From: CAZIZT01 sp964544085
GTDB lineage: Bacteria; Campylobacterota_A; Desulfurellia; Desulfurellales; Hippeaceae
Reading direction: 5' to 3'
Length of the DNA: 64,000 bases
NCBI GenBank assembly: GCA_964544085.1
Contig: CAZIZT010000027.1
Span: 38,153 to 102,152 of the forward strand
Made by a program: the position numbers and the translations under genes. Each line of letters begins with the position of its first letter. Positions within the stretch are counted from its first letter, which is position 1. The notes beneath the pieces are model-generated. The model did no database searches and was not told the DNA's origin. It saw nothing but the letters and a program-made list of their open reading frames with translations. Below are positions 34,502 through 43,302 of the stretch, in pieces.

Positions 34502-35972
34502 CGTTACCCATAACCTCCTTCATCATTCTGACCGAATAGTCAAAGAGTGTTTTGGCAAAATCGCTGTATATCTGTATCCTCGATAGGTCTATTTTTGAGT
34601 TTAGGTACTGAAATCTTATCGCATCCTTGCCATTGAAGGCATAAGGAACCACGCCACAGAAAAAGAAGCCCATCTGTTCAAGCTCTGGCAGGAATTCATC
34701 TATCCTTGCATCGTACATCGAGATGTTGAGAAGTATAACCTCTGCACCGGTGGATAGTCTCAACTGGTAAAGGGCATTCTTAACCTTTGATGATAGATCC
34801 CTTCCAACAGCCGGTACATTGATAATACCGAACTCGCCGATAGAGCTGAACTTTGCTGTAACCTGTGTTGTGCTGGAAAAGCGTTCCTCCTCCGGTTGTA
34901 CAACCCCAAGACCCAGTTTTGAATATATCACCATAACCATCTCTCTATGCTTTTCCGGTATGTACAGGTGGCGTGGCTTGAACTCAAGCGGCTTGAAGTA
35001 GAACATACACGTTTCCCTTCCCCTGCCGGGTTTTATGTCCATTTTCCTGAAGCTAAACTCCTTGTATAGCAAACCAAACGAGACGCCGCATGGTGTTGAT
35101 CCGAATTTCTCGTTGAGCTTTTGGGTGCGCGTGTGGCTTGTGACCGGCTGGGAATAGATACCCAGTATGTTTAAGCTCCTTGCAACCTCCTCAAGTTTCT
35201 GTCTCATTTTGACAACAATACCTCTGCCTCTGTATTCGGGATCCACGACGGCAAGTCCAAGTTCAACAACATCGCCGTGATCGTATCGCTCTATGGCGTA
35301 GTGTCCAACGACACGGCCGTAGGTTTTATCGACAGCTACTATGGAGACAAGTTTCCCCTGTCTGTTTAAGCTTTCCACAACCTCCGGGTAGTACATATCC
35401 TCGTTGGGATAGGTGTAACCGTACGCCTTGTAGATCAAACGGGTTACCTGATACGCATCCTCGGGGTTTAGAATTTCAATTGAGATGTTGTCAGTGGGCG
35501 GTTCCTGCTTTTCCTTTGTTGGAGGTTTGAAGGAGGTTATAGCCTTTCTTGGTCTGCGGAAGCGTATTCTTAACTCCTTGCCCTGTTTGCCGTGATTGAT
35601 CCACTCTAACTTGTAGCAGGTGTTTCTTATGATTTTCAGCTGCAGTTCACTTATATCATCACCAGTTTCATAGGGTTTCACACCGAAGGGCAATCCCTTG
35701 TCGAAGAAAGAGAGCACAAACTCCACCTCTCCAATGGAGGCAACGAGTTTTATCTCGGACTCCTCGTCTTCCTCAAAGGCACTCGTCAGGGTGTACACGA
35801 AAGCCTCTTCAGCTATCAGCTCAAACTTCAGCAGTTCGGCATCCTCAAAGCCAGCTATCTGTGCAGTGGTTGATGCAAAGCCCCTGACAACAGAAAGCAG
35901 GGCTATGTCGTTGGGCACTATCAGGCTGCAGCTTAAGGTGTTTTTGCTTGGCTTTTTATTTTGATCTTTCAT
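34494..35972 (-). CDS. GHKL-ATPase (RsbW-like) fused to GNAT acetyltransferase
   Basis: A 492-residue fusion. Residues 1-155 resemble the anti-sigma/HATPase_c_2 fold: VPNDIALLSVVRGFASTTAQ, then LIAEEAFVYTLTSAFE with the N-box-like acidic segment, then FFDKGLPFG and LQLKIIRNTC. Residues about 165-320 are a GNAT domain with VVDPEYRGRGIVVKMRQKL (the acetyl-CoA pyrophosphate loop R-G-R-G-I). The last 170 residues may be a second, degenerate GNAT-like half. The gene overlaps the end of the LuxC-ligase fusion by 17 bases and the MFS gene by 8. Such a protein could sense nucleotides and acylate a partner; the role is unknown. Confidence 0.68.
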   Translation of the reverse strand: MKDQNKKPSKNTLSCSLIVPNDIALLSVVRGFASTTAQIAGFEDAELLKFELIAEEAFVYTLTSAFEEDEESEIKLVASIGEVEFVLSFFDKGLPFGVKPYETGDDISELQLKIIRNTCYKLEWINHGKQGKELRIRFRRPRKAITSFKPPTKEKQEPPTDNISIEILNPEDAYQVTRLIYKAYGYTYPNEDMYYPEVVESLNRQGKLVSIVAVDKTYGRVVGHYAIERYDHGDVVELGLAVVDPEYRGRGIVVKMRQKLEEVARSLNILGIYSQPVTSHTRTQKLNEKFGSTPCGVSFGLLYKEFSFRKMDIKPGRGRETCMFYFKPLEFKPRHLYIPEKHREMVMVIYSKLGLGVVQPEEERFSSTTQVTAKFSSIGEFGIINVPAVGRDLSSKVKNALYQLRLSTGAEVILLNISMYDARIDEFLPELEQMGFFFCGVVPYAFNGKDAIRFQYLNSKIDLSRIQIYSDFAKTLFDYSVRMMKEVMGNVV

Positions 35973-38658
35973 CTATTACAAGCCTTATCTTGCCGGTTCT
36001 TGGGTTTCTCTCAATTGTATTGTACGGCACAATCTTCACATCTATATCGTTTATAAGCCCCTCAGCGTACATCGTGCTCAATTCCTTTGATCTGCTTCTT
36101 ATAGCCTTCTTAAGCCTTTCTTCGTCTTCAGCCGTTATGTTCGTGTATCCATCTTTTGCCTCGACTATAACAACAAGTGTATCCCTGGCGTTTTCAGTTT
36201 TTGCTTTCATCTGGAAATGGTTACTCAAAAAGTCAAACTGTGCTATAGCACCAGCCACCACTTCAGGGTATATATTGCCACCACCTATAATCAGCACATC
36301 ATCGCTTCTACCCAGCAGCTCAAATACCCTTGTTTTTCTACCACATGCACACTCTGTCTCCACCCATCTTGCCATATCGCCAACTTCGTACCTTATCGTG
36401 GGCATCAGTTTTCTAAACAGGTTTGTTACAACCACCCTCCCGGGTTCACCTATTCTACAAGGCTCATCGTTGTCGTTTAAAATCTCCATGTAGTGCACAT
36501 CTTCATGCACATGGTAGAATCCTGATGGCAGGTGCCTGCACTGATAGCCTATGGTCCCCGTGTCGTTGGTCGTGTAATCTGTGGAAGAGAACCTTTCAAC
36601 GCCGAGTATGCTCTTTATGTATTCCCTTGCTTCGTTGAAGAGATGCTCACCGCCTGTTACTATTTTCTTTATCTTGAGGTTGAGTCTGTTTTTCTCAACG
36701 TACTCAGCAATGGATATGGCAACCGACGGTATCGTGATGAAACCCGTTGCACCGAACATCATGAGGTTGTTAACCACAGCCTCTATTGAGATATTGCCGC
36801 TTATGGGCAAAACCCTGCATCCGACAACCTCGAGTGCCATATTGAACGAGACAAAAGACGCCCACATGTTACCGGCAAACAGTAGATTAGCCACAACGTC
36901 GTTTTCGTCGAATATGGAGAGCTTGAGACCTTTACCTAATTTGTATGCATTGAACCACTGCTCCTCGAACGTCCTGTAAACAACCTTGGGTTTGCCTGTG
37001 GTACCACCGCTTGCAAAGACAAAGCCCCTGGGGTTGTCATCTGTTAGAAGCCCACTGCCAAAGGGAGGAATGTATTGCTTGTAATCATCGCCGGTCAAGA
37101 GCGGAACCTTCCTGAACTCCTCAAAGCTGTCGATTCTATCGATATCCCTGTATCTTTCCTTCAACAGCGGTGAATGCTCCTTAGCGTATTTGAAAACCTC
37201 GTTTATGCGTATAAGAGTCAACCTGTCTCTTTCTTCCTGCGGCAGGAAATCAAAGTAGTCCTCTTCAGGGTTATACGTGTGTTTGGGGATGGTAATATCC
37301 CACTGGGCTTCCAGTTTATCGCGTGAAAGCGAAATCCACTTCACAAGCTCGCTAAGGCCCCTTGTACCATCATGCGGCGTGCCGTGTTTCCTTGTGGCCA
37401 TTCTGCCCGCCTCGACAAACCTATCGGCACCCACATCACCGAGCTTATCCGCAAGATCCGCTGCAGTCTCATCATCAACAACCAGAGCGACAGACTGCAT
37501 ATACTCGCCCATCGGTTCCACGGCTTTGATCACGTCAAATACACTGTCGATTGCTTTTACAAAGAGCGTTCTGTTCTGGCACGATATCTGAAATTGCTTA
37601 TCCTTCTGGTAAACGACCGTGCTTAAGCCCTTTTTGCCTATCTTAAAATCACTTACTCCCAGTGCCTTTTCAACCTTGGCAAGTTCTCTTACCTTATTTA
37701 TCTCGACAGCCTCGTCATCGTAAACCTCACCCTGCGGCAGTGTATCAAACCACTCATCGAAGCTCTCAGCAACCTTCTCCATGAGCTTAAGTGCGTTGTC
37801 TTCACCTTCCACATAGACCACGTGGGGCGATGAACAGGCTGACTGCTCCCACATAAGGGCATCCTTAGCAATCATACGCGCCACATTGTCTATGCCCCTT
37901 TTCTTTAATTCACCTTCCTGCACCACTATAAAGCTGTACTTTGGTCCGTATTCAACCAGTTTGGTGTGAAGCCCCAGGTCCTTTCTGTAGCTTAAAACCG
38001 TGTCTCTTCCACCGTAGACAACGATGCAGTCGGCAAGCTGCTTTAGGGGTTTCTCAACAACCTCATTGCCCCCCTTCCAGTGGATTAACGCCATGGCTTT
38101 GTGCAAAACGCCCGTTTCATCGTTTTCCTTTAAGCTTTTTGCAAAAAGCACCGGAAACAGCGGATCAACGGTGGACATCTTCATAATGTTCACGTTTTTG
38201 GTGATTATACCCTGAATAAGACTATCCACACCGCCTACAAACACGTTACCTGCTGAAACATGTACAACCACACCGCGCGGTTTTGCCATGATGTAGCCCT
38301 TAAAGGTCGGATGGTAAACCCACTCGTCGAGGTACTTGAAATCACCAAGATCGGTGTTCAGTCTTATCATAAGGTTTCTTTTTTTGAGAAGGTCGCACAT
38401 ACTCTTTATGCCTTCCTCTACCATCTCCCTTGAGAAACCTATCATGGAAGGGAGCTTTTCAAGTGCTTCCTTTCTGTATGGGTAGTTCTCATCCATCCAA
38501 AGGTGGGAGAGTTTATCGAGGGTCTCTACGATCTGTTGCATCTTCAGGTTCGCTACTTGCTGTTTTAGGGACTTTGCCTCATCCATAATTTCGTATATCT
38601 TTTCCCTGCCTAAGGGAGAGTCGAGCTCTTCCAGCCTGCCGAACAGATAAAATTCCAT
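35956..38658 (-). CDS. LuxC-type acyl reductase fused to PaaK-like ligase
   Basis: A 900-residue two-domain protein. I place the start at 38658, because CAGGAGGAAAAA stands right before that ATG; the upstream ATG at 38679 would overlap luxE. Residues 1 to about 465 are a LuxC-type acyl-CoA reductase (PRGVVVHVSAGNVFVGGVDSL; catalytic Cys at about 275 in EQSACSSPHV; ETAADLADKLGDVGADRFVEAG). From about 470 a complete adenylate-forming ligase follows, with FASGGTTGKPKVVYR (about 549), YTTNDTGTIGYQC, RVVVTNLFRKLMPTIRYEVGDMA and a Cys-rich ECACGRKT strip. The fusion would activate an acid and reduce it to an aldehyde with NADPH. No luciferase is nearby. Confidence 0.85.
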   Translation of the reverse strand: MEFYLFGRLEELDSPLGREKIYEIMDEAKSLKQQVANLKMQQIVETLDKLSHLWMDENYPYRKEALEKLPSMIGFSREMVEEGIKSMCDLLKKRNLMIRLNTDLGDFKYLDEWVYHPTFKGYIMAKPRGVVVHVSAGNVFVGGVDSLIQGIITKNVNIMKMSTVDPLFPVLFAKSLKENDETGVLHKAMALIHWKGGNEVVEKPLKQLADCIVVYGGRDTVLSYRKDLGLHTKLVEYGPKYSFIVVQEGELKKRGIDNVARMIAKDALMWEQSACSSPHVVYVEGEDNALKLMEKVAESFDEWFDTLPQGEVYDDEAVEINKVRELAKVEKALGVSDFKIGKKGLSTVVYQKDKQFQISCQNRTLFVKAIDSVFDVIKAVEPMGEYMQSVALVVDDETAADLADKLGDVGADRFVEAGRMATRKHGTPHDGTRGLSELVKWISLSRDKLEAQWDITIPKHTYNPEEDYFDFLPQEERDRLTLIRINEVFKYAKEHSPLLKERYRDIDRIDSFEEFRKVPLLTGDDYKQYIPPFGSGLLTDDNPRGFVFASGGTTGKPKVVYRTFEEQWFNAYKLGKGLKLSIFDENDVVANLLFAGNMWASFVSFNMALEVVGCRVLPISGNISIEAVVNNLMMFGATGFITIPSVAISIAEYVEKNRLNLKIKKIVTGGEHLFNEAREYIKSILGVERFSSTDYTTNDTGTIGYQCRHLPSGFYHVHEDVHYMEILNDNDEPCRIGEPGRVVVTNLFRKLMPTIRYEVGDMARWVETECACGRKTRVFELLGRSDDVLIIGGGNIYPEVVAGAIAQFDFLSNHFQMKAKTENARDTLVVIVEAKDGYTNITAEDEERLKKAIRSRSKELSTMYAEGLINDIDVKIVPYNTIERNPRTGKIRLVIDERSK

Positions 38659-38671
38659 TTTTTCCTCCTGC

Positions 38672-39793
38672 TTATGCATTTTTGAGCAGCTCTGCCGCCG
38701 TGATGGCGCATCCTTTGTGTTTCTGTTTGCCGGCCCTTCCTAAAAGCTCGATGTAAGGCGTTTTTATGCCGCAGGTGCAATTGTTTTTCAGCATGCCGTA
38801 ATCTGTGGAGAGTATCGAAATAGTGGGCTGGGCAAGGTTGTATGGCGACAGAAGATGCAAAAGGCCCTTTTTAGCAAAACCCAGAAACTCCAGATGACCC
38901 GGTTTTCTCACAAATACGGATGCATAAATGGGCACATGGAAGTGCCCTTCGCGGCAGGTGAGATACGGTACGCCATGCTCAACGAATCCATAGATGTCTC
39001 TGAAGTTGCTCATCGGTATACCCAATGTCTCATGTATCTCTTTTTTGAAGAGCTCATACGGTATGCTTTTTTCCTGCTTATCCTTCCAGCCGCCACCTGT
39101 TATTACCATGCTTTCTTCGTGGTTGAAATCGTAGCTTAAGTGTTTCTCTTTTAGGGTAAGCGCTATCTCGTGCATAAATGCCGGAAAACCAACCAGCCTC
39201 AGTGGTGTGTTTTTATCCTTTGCATACTCTTCAAGCTTCTTCAAAACACCGTCCTCGTCGAATTGTGGAACGCCTTTTTCGTTAGCGTGTATGGCGAAGA
39301 ACTTATCTTTAGCAGGGGCAAATGTGGTGTACATATTGTGCGTGTAGGCTGCTCCTTTGTTGCCTGCAATCTCTGGATCGTAACTAAAAACAATATAGTT
39401 TACCGGTTTCTGTGTCGGTACGCCCACAGCCTTGACTATGCGCTCCCTCATCCTATTCTGCCTTTCTTTGGATGCGGTATCACACAGGACATGGCTCTTC
39501 TGACCGCTTGTTCCGCTCGATGTGAACTCATATGCTATCTCCTCTTCTGGCAGTGTTCTGAGCGTGTACCACTTCAGAACGTTGACCATGATGTGCGGTA
39601 TGTGCCTGATATCGTCGGGTGTTTTCAGATCGTCCGGAGAAAAATCCTCGAAATCGCATACCTTTCTGTAGACCTCGTTGCGCGTGTAGTGAAATTCGAA
39701 CACCTCCTTCATTGCTTTAAAATAGATTTCTCTGCATTCGTCGCTGGTGCAATACGGATCTTCTATTGTAAACAGCCTATCGAGATACTCCAT
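38672..39793 (-). CDS. luxE: LuxE-type acyl-protein synthetase
   Basis: A 373-residue adenylate-forming enzyme of the LuxE family. It shows YEFTSSGTSGQKSHVLCD (about residues 88-105), GGGWKDKQEK in the middle, YGFVEHGVPYLTCREGHFHVP, and a C-terminal GRAGKQKHKGCAIT. The Cys about 12 residues from the end lies where LuxE of luminous bacteria is acylated before it hands the acyl group to LuxC. It precedes the LuxC fusion and has AAAGGAGG before its ATG. It probably supplies activated acyl groups to that reductase. Substrate chain length is unknown. Confidence 0.85.
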   Translation of the reverse strand: MEYLDRLFTIEDPYCTSDECREIYFKAMKEVFEFHYTRNEVYRKVCDFEDFSPDDLKTPDDIRHIPHIMVNVLKWYTLRTLPEEEIAYEFTSSGTSGQKSHVLCDTASKERQNRMRERIVKAVGVPTQKPVNYIVFSYDPEIAGNKGAAYTHNMYTTFAPAKDKFFAIHANEKGVPQFDEDGVLKKLEEYAKDKNTPLRLVGFPAFMHEIALTLKEKHLSYDFNHEESMVITGGGWKDKQEKSIPYELFKKEIHETLGIPMSNFRDIYGFVEHGVPYLTCREGHFHVPIYASVFVRKPGHLEFLGFAKKGLLHLLSPYNLAQPTISILSTDYGMLKNNCTCGIKTPYIELLGRAGKQKHKGCAITAAELLKNA

Positions 39794-39860
39794 GGAGAAA
39801 CTCCTCCTTTATAGGTTTTAGAATCGATTAAACATAATAACTGTGCTTTACGCTAACTCT

Positions 39861-39866
39861 ATTATA
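39861..39866 (-). promoter_or_regulatory. -10 box upstream of luxE
   Basis: A perfect TATAAT on the minus strand, 68 bases before the luxE ATG. The -35 region is poor (TTTCTA), so an activator may be needed. Confidence 0.4.
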
Positions 39867-40071
39867 CACCTTTTATCAAGTTTTAGAAAGCATATTTGTT
39901 TAAAAATGTCAAGTTGCTGCTAAAGTGCGTTAATGCTGCCAACTTAGGGTTTGTTTTTGGTTCTTCAATCTGTGTTAATTAATGTTTAAGTATCATAAAT
40001 CTTACAGAACCATCTTAGAAGGTTTAACCACTTATACTTAATAATTAACTAACTGGTTACAAAGAGATGTC

Positions 40072-40099
40072 TTGACAAATTAAAGCAAAGTGTTAGAGT
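40072..40099 (+). promoter_or_regulatory. Candidate promoter of the symporter gene
   Basis: TTGACA, a 16-base spacer and TAGAGT, 37 bases before the ATG at 40136. The inverted repeat at 40026-40058 lies just upstream, where an activator would bind. Confidence 0.5.
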
Positions 40100-40135
40100 T
40101 CTATGAGTAATAAACATCTACACAGGAGGTGGCTT

Positions 40136-41419
40136 ATGGCGAAAGGTTCTTCGTGGCTGTCGTGGTATTTCAAGCCGAGTCTGCTTTTGAGAATCCTCAT
40201 TGGACTCGTTTTGGGTGCTATCTTTGGTCTAATCTTTGGTGAAAAGATCATGTGGGTTAAGCCCTTCGGCGAAGTCTTCGTGAGATTGCTTAAGATGATC
40301 GTCATGCCTGTTGTGATCACATCACTTGTGGTCGGTGCTGCAAGCATCGAACCCTCAAGGTTGGGAAGAGTAGGTGTGAAGATTGTCATACTCTATCTAA
40401 TCACATCTGCTATCGCCGTGGCTCTGGGTCTGATTTTTGGTAACCTGTTTCATGTAGGAAGTGGTGTGAACCTTGCTGAAATTGGTCATGGAGTTGTCAA
40501 GAAGGCTTCTTCTACGAGCTTTGTGGATACGCTTTTAAACATCATACCGAAAAATCCATTTGCTGCTATAGTTAAGGGGCAGGTTTTGCCTGTAATCTTT
40601 TTCTCGATTATCTTCGGTATTGGCATAGCCTTTTTGAAAGATAGCAAGGATGAGAGGCTAAAGAGCGCAGGTGAGGTTGTATTTAAGTTCTTCGACGGCT
40701 CAGCTGAGATTATCTACAAGATGGTTGGCTGGATTCTGGAGTATGCTCCTATCGGTGTTTTTGCGCTGCTTGCCGTTGTCTTCGCAAAAGAGGGTTCAAA
40801 GGCTATTGGACCACTGGCACTCGTCGTATTCGTTGTGTATCTCGCTCTGATTGCTCATGTGGTAATCACATACGGAACACTCCTGAAGATAAACGGCATA
40901 TCGCCGCTTAAATTCTTCAACAAAATCAAAGAGGCATCCATTACAGCATTTGTTACAAGAAGCTCAAGCGGTACTCTGCCTGTGACGATGAAGGTTGCAG
41001 AGGAGAATCTCGGCATTGCCAAGGGTGTTTACTCCTTCACACTTCCGCTTGGTGCGACAATCAATATGGACGGAACAGCTATTTATCAGGGTATATGTGC
41101 CCTGTTTGTTGCTACCGCGGTAGGCGTGCACCTGAGTATAGCCCAGCAGATAACGGTCATCATAACAGCTGTTCTTGCGTCAATCGGTACTGCAGGTGTT
41201 CCGGGTGCTGGTGCGATAATGCTACTTATGGTGCTGAGCTCTGTCGGGCTTGATCTGTCGGCAAATAGCCCTGTAGCGCTCGCCTATGCGATGATACTGG
41301 GTGTGGATGCGCTTCTTGATATGGGTAGGACATCAGTGAATGTGACAGGAGATTTGACGTGCACCACAATTGTTGCTAAATCAGAAAAAGAGGTTAACTG
41401 GGAAGTGCTTCAGAAATGA
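40136..41419 (+). CDS. Dicarboxylate/amino acid:cation symporter (GltP/DctA family)
   Basis: A 427-residue DAACS carrier. The start is the ATG at 40136 after AGGAGGT, not the upstream ATG at 40103. Family marks are RLLKMIVMPVVITSLV, the serine-rich RSSSGTLPVTMKVAEE of hairpin 1, GATINMDGTAIYQG in helix 7, AGVPGAGAIMLLMVLSSVGL of hairpin 2 and the helix-8 segment DMGRTSVNVTGDL. The protein imports glutamate, aspartate or C4-dicarboxylates with H+ or Na+. Its stop overlaps the racemase start (ATGA), and the racemase suggests an acidic amino acid as cargo. Confidence 0.93.
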   Translation: MAKGSSWLSWYFKPSLLLRILIGLVLGAIFGLIFGEKIMWVKPFGEVFVRLLKMIVMPVVITSLVVGAASIEPSRLGRVGVKIVILYLITSAIAVALGLIFGNLFHVGSGVNLAEIGHGVVKKASSTSFVDTLLNIIPKNPFAAIVKGQVLPVIFFSIIFGIGIAFLKDSKDERLKSAGEVVFKFFDGSAEIIYKMVGWILEYAPIGVFALLAVVFAKEGSKAIGPLALVVFVVYLALIAHVVITYGTLLKINGISPLKFFNKIKEASITAFVTRSSSGTLPVTMKVAEENLGIAKGVYSFTLPLGATINMDGTAIYQGICALFVATAVGVHLSIAQQITVIITAVLASIGTAGVPGAGAIMLLMVLSSVGLDLSANSPVALAYAMILGVDALLDMGRTSVNVTGDLTCTTIVAKSEKEVNWEVLQK

Positions 41420-42111
41420 AGAGGCTCGGCATTATAGGGGGAATGGGTCCACAGGCAACTGTGGACCTGTTTCAAAAAATTATCGATCTTACCCCGGCCA
41501 ACAGGGACCAGGATCATATACCCATCGTTATTGACAACTACCCACAGGTACCGGATAGGACGGCATACCTGTGTGGTGATGGTGAAAATCCCCTTCCATA
41601 TTTGCTTGAATCGGTAAAAAGGCTTGAAAGGGCAGGCGTTGATTGCCTGTGCATGGCATGCAACACGGCTCACTACTTTATAGATGAGCTGAGGGCGGCT
41701 ACGAGCCTTGAATTCATAAGCATGGTTGAGTCTGTGCTTAACGATATAAAGAGAAGCCCGCGTCGTTATTCAAAGGTGGGTATTCTTGCAACAGATGGAA
41801 CAATCAAGGGCAGGGTTTACCATAGACCGTTTTCTAAAGCTGGTATTGAGATAGTGGACCTTGATGCTAACCTGCAAAAGATTGTGATGGATGCGATCTA
41901 TCTTCTGAAGGCGGGCAGAACGCAGAAAGCCGTTGAAAGGTTCAAAGAGGCTTTAGCCGCCATTGAAAAAGAAGGGTATGAGTGTCTGATTGCCGCATGC
42001 ACGGAGATACCCGTTCTGTTTTCACATGTTAAGGAATATAGCGGCGCAGATGTTTATGATGCCACCTATTCCCTTGCAAAAAGGGTTGTGGAGTACTGTT
42101 TTGTTGAGTAA
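41416..42111 (+). CDS. Aspartate/glutamate racemase
   Basis: A 231-residue PLP-independent racemase. The start reads LGIIGGMGPQATVDLF. The two catalytic cysteines are visible in MACNTAHYFID (about residue 82) and AACTEIPVLF (about residue 194), the paired acid/base thiols of the family. It interconverts D- and L-aspartate or glutamate, which feeds amino-acid catabolism or the cell wall. It is coupled by a 4-base overlap to the symporter gene and is followed 6 bases later by the threonine synthase-like gene. Confidence 0.87.
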   Translation: MKRLGIIGGMGPQATVDLFQKIIDLTPANRDQDHIPIVIDNYPQVPDRTAYLCGDGENPLPYLLESVKRLERAGVDCLCMACNTAHYFIDELRAATSLEFISMVESVLNDIKRSPRRYSKVGILATDGTIKGRVYHRPFSKAGIEIVDLDANLQKIVMDAIYLLKAGRTQKAVERFKEALAAIEKEGYECLIAACTEIPVLFSHVKEYSGADVYDATYSLAKRVVEYCFVE

Positions 42112-42117
42112 AGGAAC

Positions 42118-43221
42118 ATGAGCCACACGCTTGTCTGTTACCTGTGCAATAGATCCTATAAGCCGGATAGTTTGAAGTGGAGATGCGATTGCGGTGGGTA
42201 TCTGGATGTGCGCATGGATGAGCGCAGGATCGATTTTGAGAAACTTGATGGCAATAGGGGCATGTGGCGATACGAAGCAATACTGCCCGTTGAGGATCCA
42301 CACAGCATTGTGTCGTTTAATGAGGGTTTTACACCGCTTGTTGATACCGGTTTTTCGAATGGTAAGGTGTATTTCAAACTCGACTATTTGTTTCCCTCCG
42401 GTTCATACAAGGACAGAGGGGCAAGTGTGCTGTTAAGTATGGTTAAACAGCTCGGTGTCACTGAGATTATTGAAGACTCCTCCGGTAATGCTGGCTCCTC
42501 GATAGCCCTGTATGCTGCGAGGGCTAACGTGAAAGCCACAATCTACGTGCCGGCTGATACATCCGCATCAAAGATCACGCAGATCAGAGCCTCTGGTGCG
42601 CGTATAATGCTGATTGAGGGCTCAAGAAGGGATGTGTACGAAAGGGCTATCAACGATGCAACAGAGAAAAGCATCTATTATGCAAGCCATATATGGAATC
42701 CATACTTCTTTCAGGGTACAAAGACGTTCGCTCTTGAGCTCTTTGAACAGATGGGCTATACATCACCGGATGCGATTGTTATCCCTGTGGGCAATGGAAC
42801 GCTGTTTATTGGTGCCTATCTGGGGTTTGAGTATCTCAAAAGACTCGGATACATCAAAAGGATGCCGTCATTAATAGGGGTTCAGGCAAAAAACTGTGCG
42901 CCACTTTTTGCCAGTAAACATTCCTTGAGATTTAGCTCTTCTGAAACCATAGCCGAGGGTATAGCCATTGAGAATCCACCAAGGATAAAGCAGATACTGG
43001 ATATTGTCGAGGAAACGGGTGGTGATATTGTAGTTGTAGGGGAGGGAGAAATCGTCGATGCGATGAAGAAGCTCCATAGGAGTGGCTTCTATGTTGAGCC
43101 CACATCGGCAGCTGCCGTAGCCGCCCTTGACAGGATAACAATTGCTCAAAATAGCAGTGTTGTTGTCCCACTAACAGGAAGTGGACTGAAAACACAGGAT
43201 AAAATAGAAAAATTTCTTTAA
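42118..43221 (+). CDS. thrC: Threonine synthase-like PLP enzyme
   Basis: A 367-residue fold-type II PLP enzyme. It opens with a zinc-ribbon-like CYLCNRSYKPDSLKWRCDCG. The PLP lysine is in FPSGSYKDRGA and is followed by EDSSGNAGSSIALYAA (phosphate-binding) and the C-terminal LTGSGLKT. This is the layout of short ThrC, which makes threonine from O-phosphohomoserine. Its place beside a racemase and a glutamate-type carrier leaves another amino-acid lyase or synthase possible. Confidence 0.75.
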   Translation: MSHTLVCYLCNRSYKPDSLKWRCDCGGYLDVRMDERRIDFEKLDGNRGMWRYEAILPVEDPHSIVSFNEGFTPLVDTGFSNGKVYFKLDYLFPSGSYKDRGASVLLSMVKQLGVTEIIEDSSGNAGSSIALYAARANVKATIYVPADTSASKITQIRASGARIMLIEGSRRDVYERAINDATEKSIYYASHIWNPYFFQGTKTFALELFEQMGYTSPDAIVIPVGNGTLFIGAYLGFEYLKRLGYIKRMPSLIGVQAKNCAPLFASKHSLRFSSSETIAEGIAIENPPRIKQILDIVEETGGDIVVVGEGEIVDAMKKLHRSGFYVEPTSAAAVAALDRITIAQNSSVVVPLTGSGLKTQDKIEKFL

Positions 43222-43262
43222 GCCAGACTCAGGTGAAATATGTTTATGTTTTCTAAAAAGGG

Positions 43263-43291
43263 TTGACATGGTGCGCGCAGAGGTATATGTT
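43263..43291 (+). promoter_or_regulatory. Promoter upstream of the Moco-type riboswitch
   Basis: TTGACA at 43263-43268, a 17-base spacer and TATGTT at 43286-43291. Transcription would begin near 43298, just before the riboswitch. Confidence 0.65.
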
Positions 43292-43302
43292 ATTGAGTGA
43301 GT

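Larger units (their letters stand above)
39794..40135. promoter_or_regulatory. Divergent AT-rich region between luxE and the symporter gene
   Basis: A 342-base AT-rich gap. It has a TATAAT box for luxE at 39861-39866, an inverted repeat AACCACTTA / TAACTGGTT at 40026-40034 and 40050-40058 (8 of 9 paired), and a TTGACA (40072-40077), 16-base spacer, TAGAGT (40094-40099) promoter for the symporter. No RNA gene or coding sequence was recognised in the central part. Confidence 0.5.

Noticed and set aside
30202..39793. Bacterial luciferase operon
   Set aside because: Lux-type reductase and synthetase genes are present, but no luxA or luxB-like gene occurs in the window.
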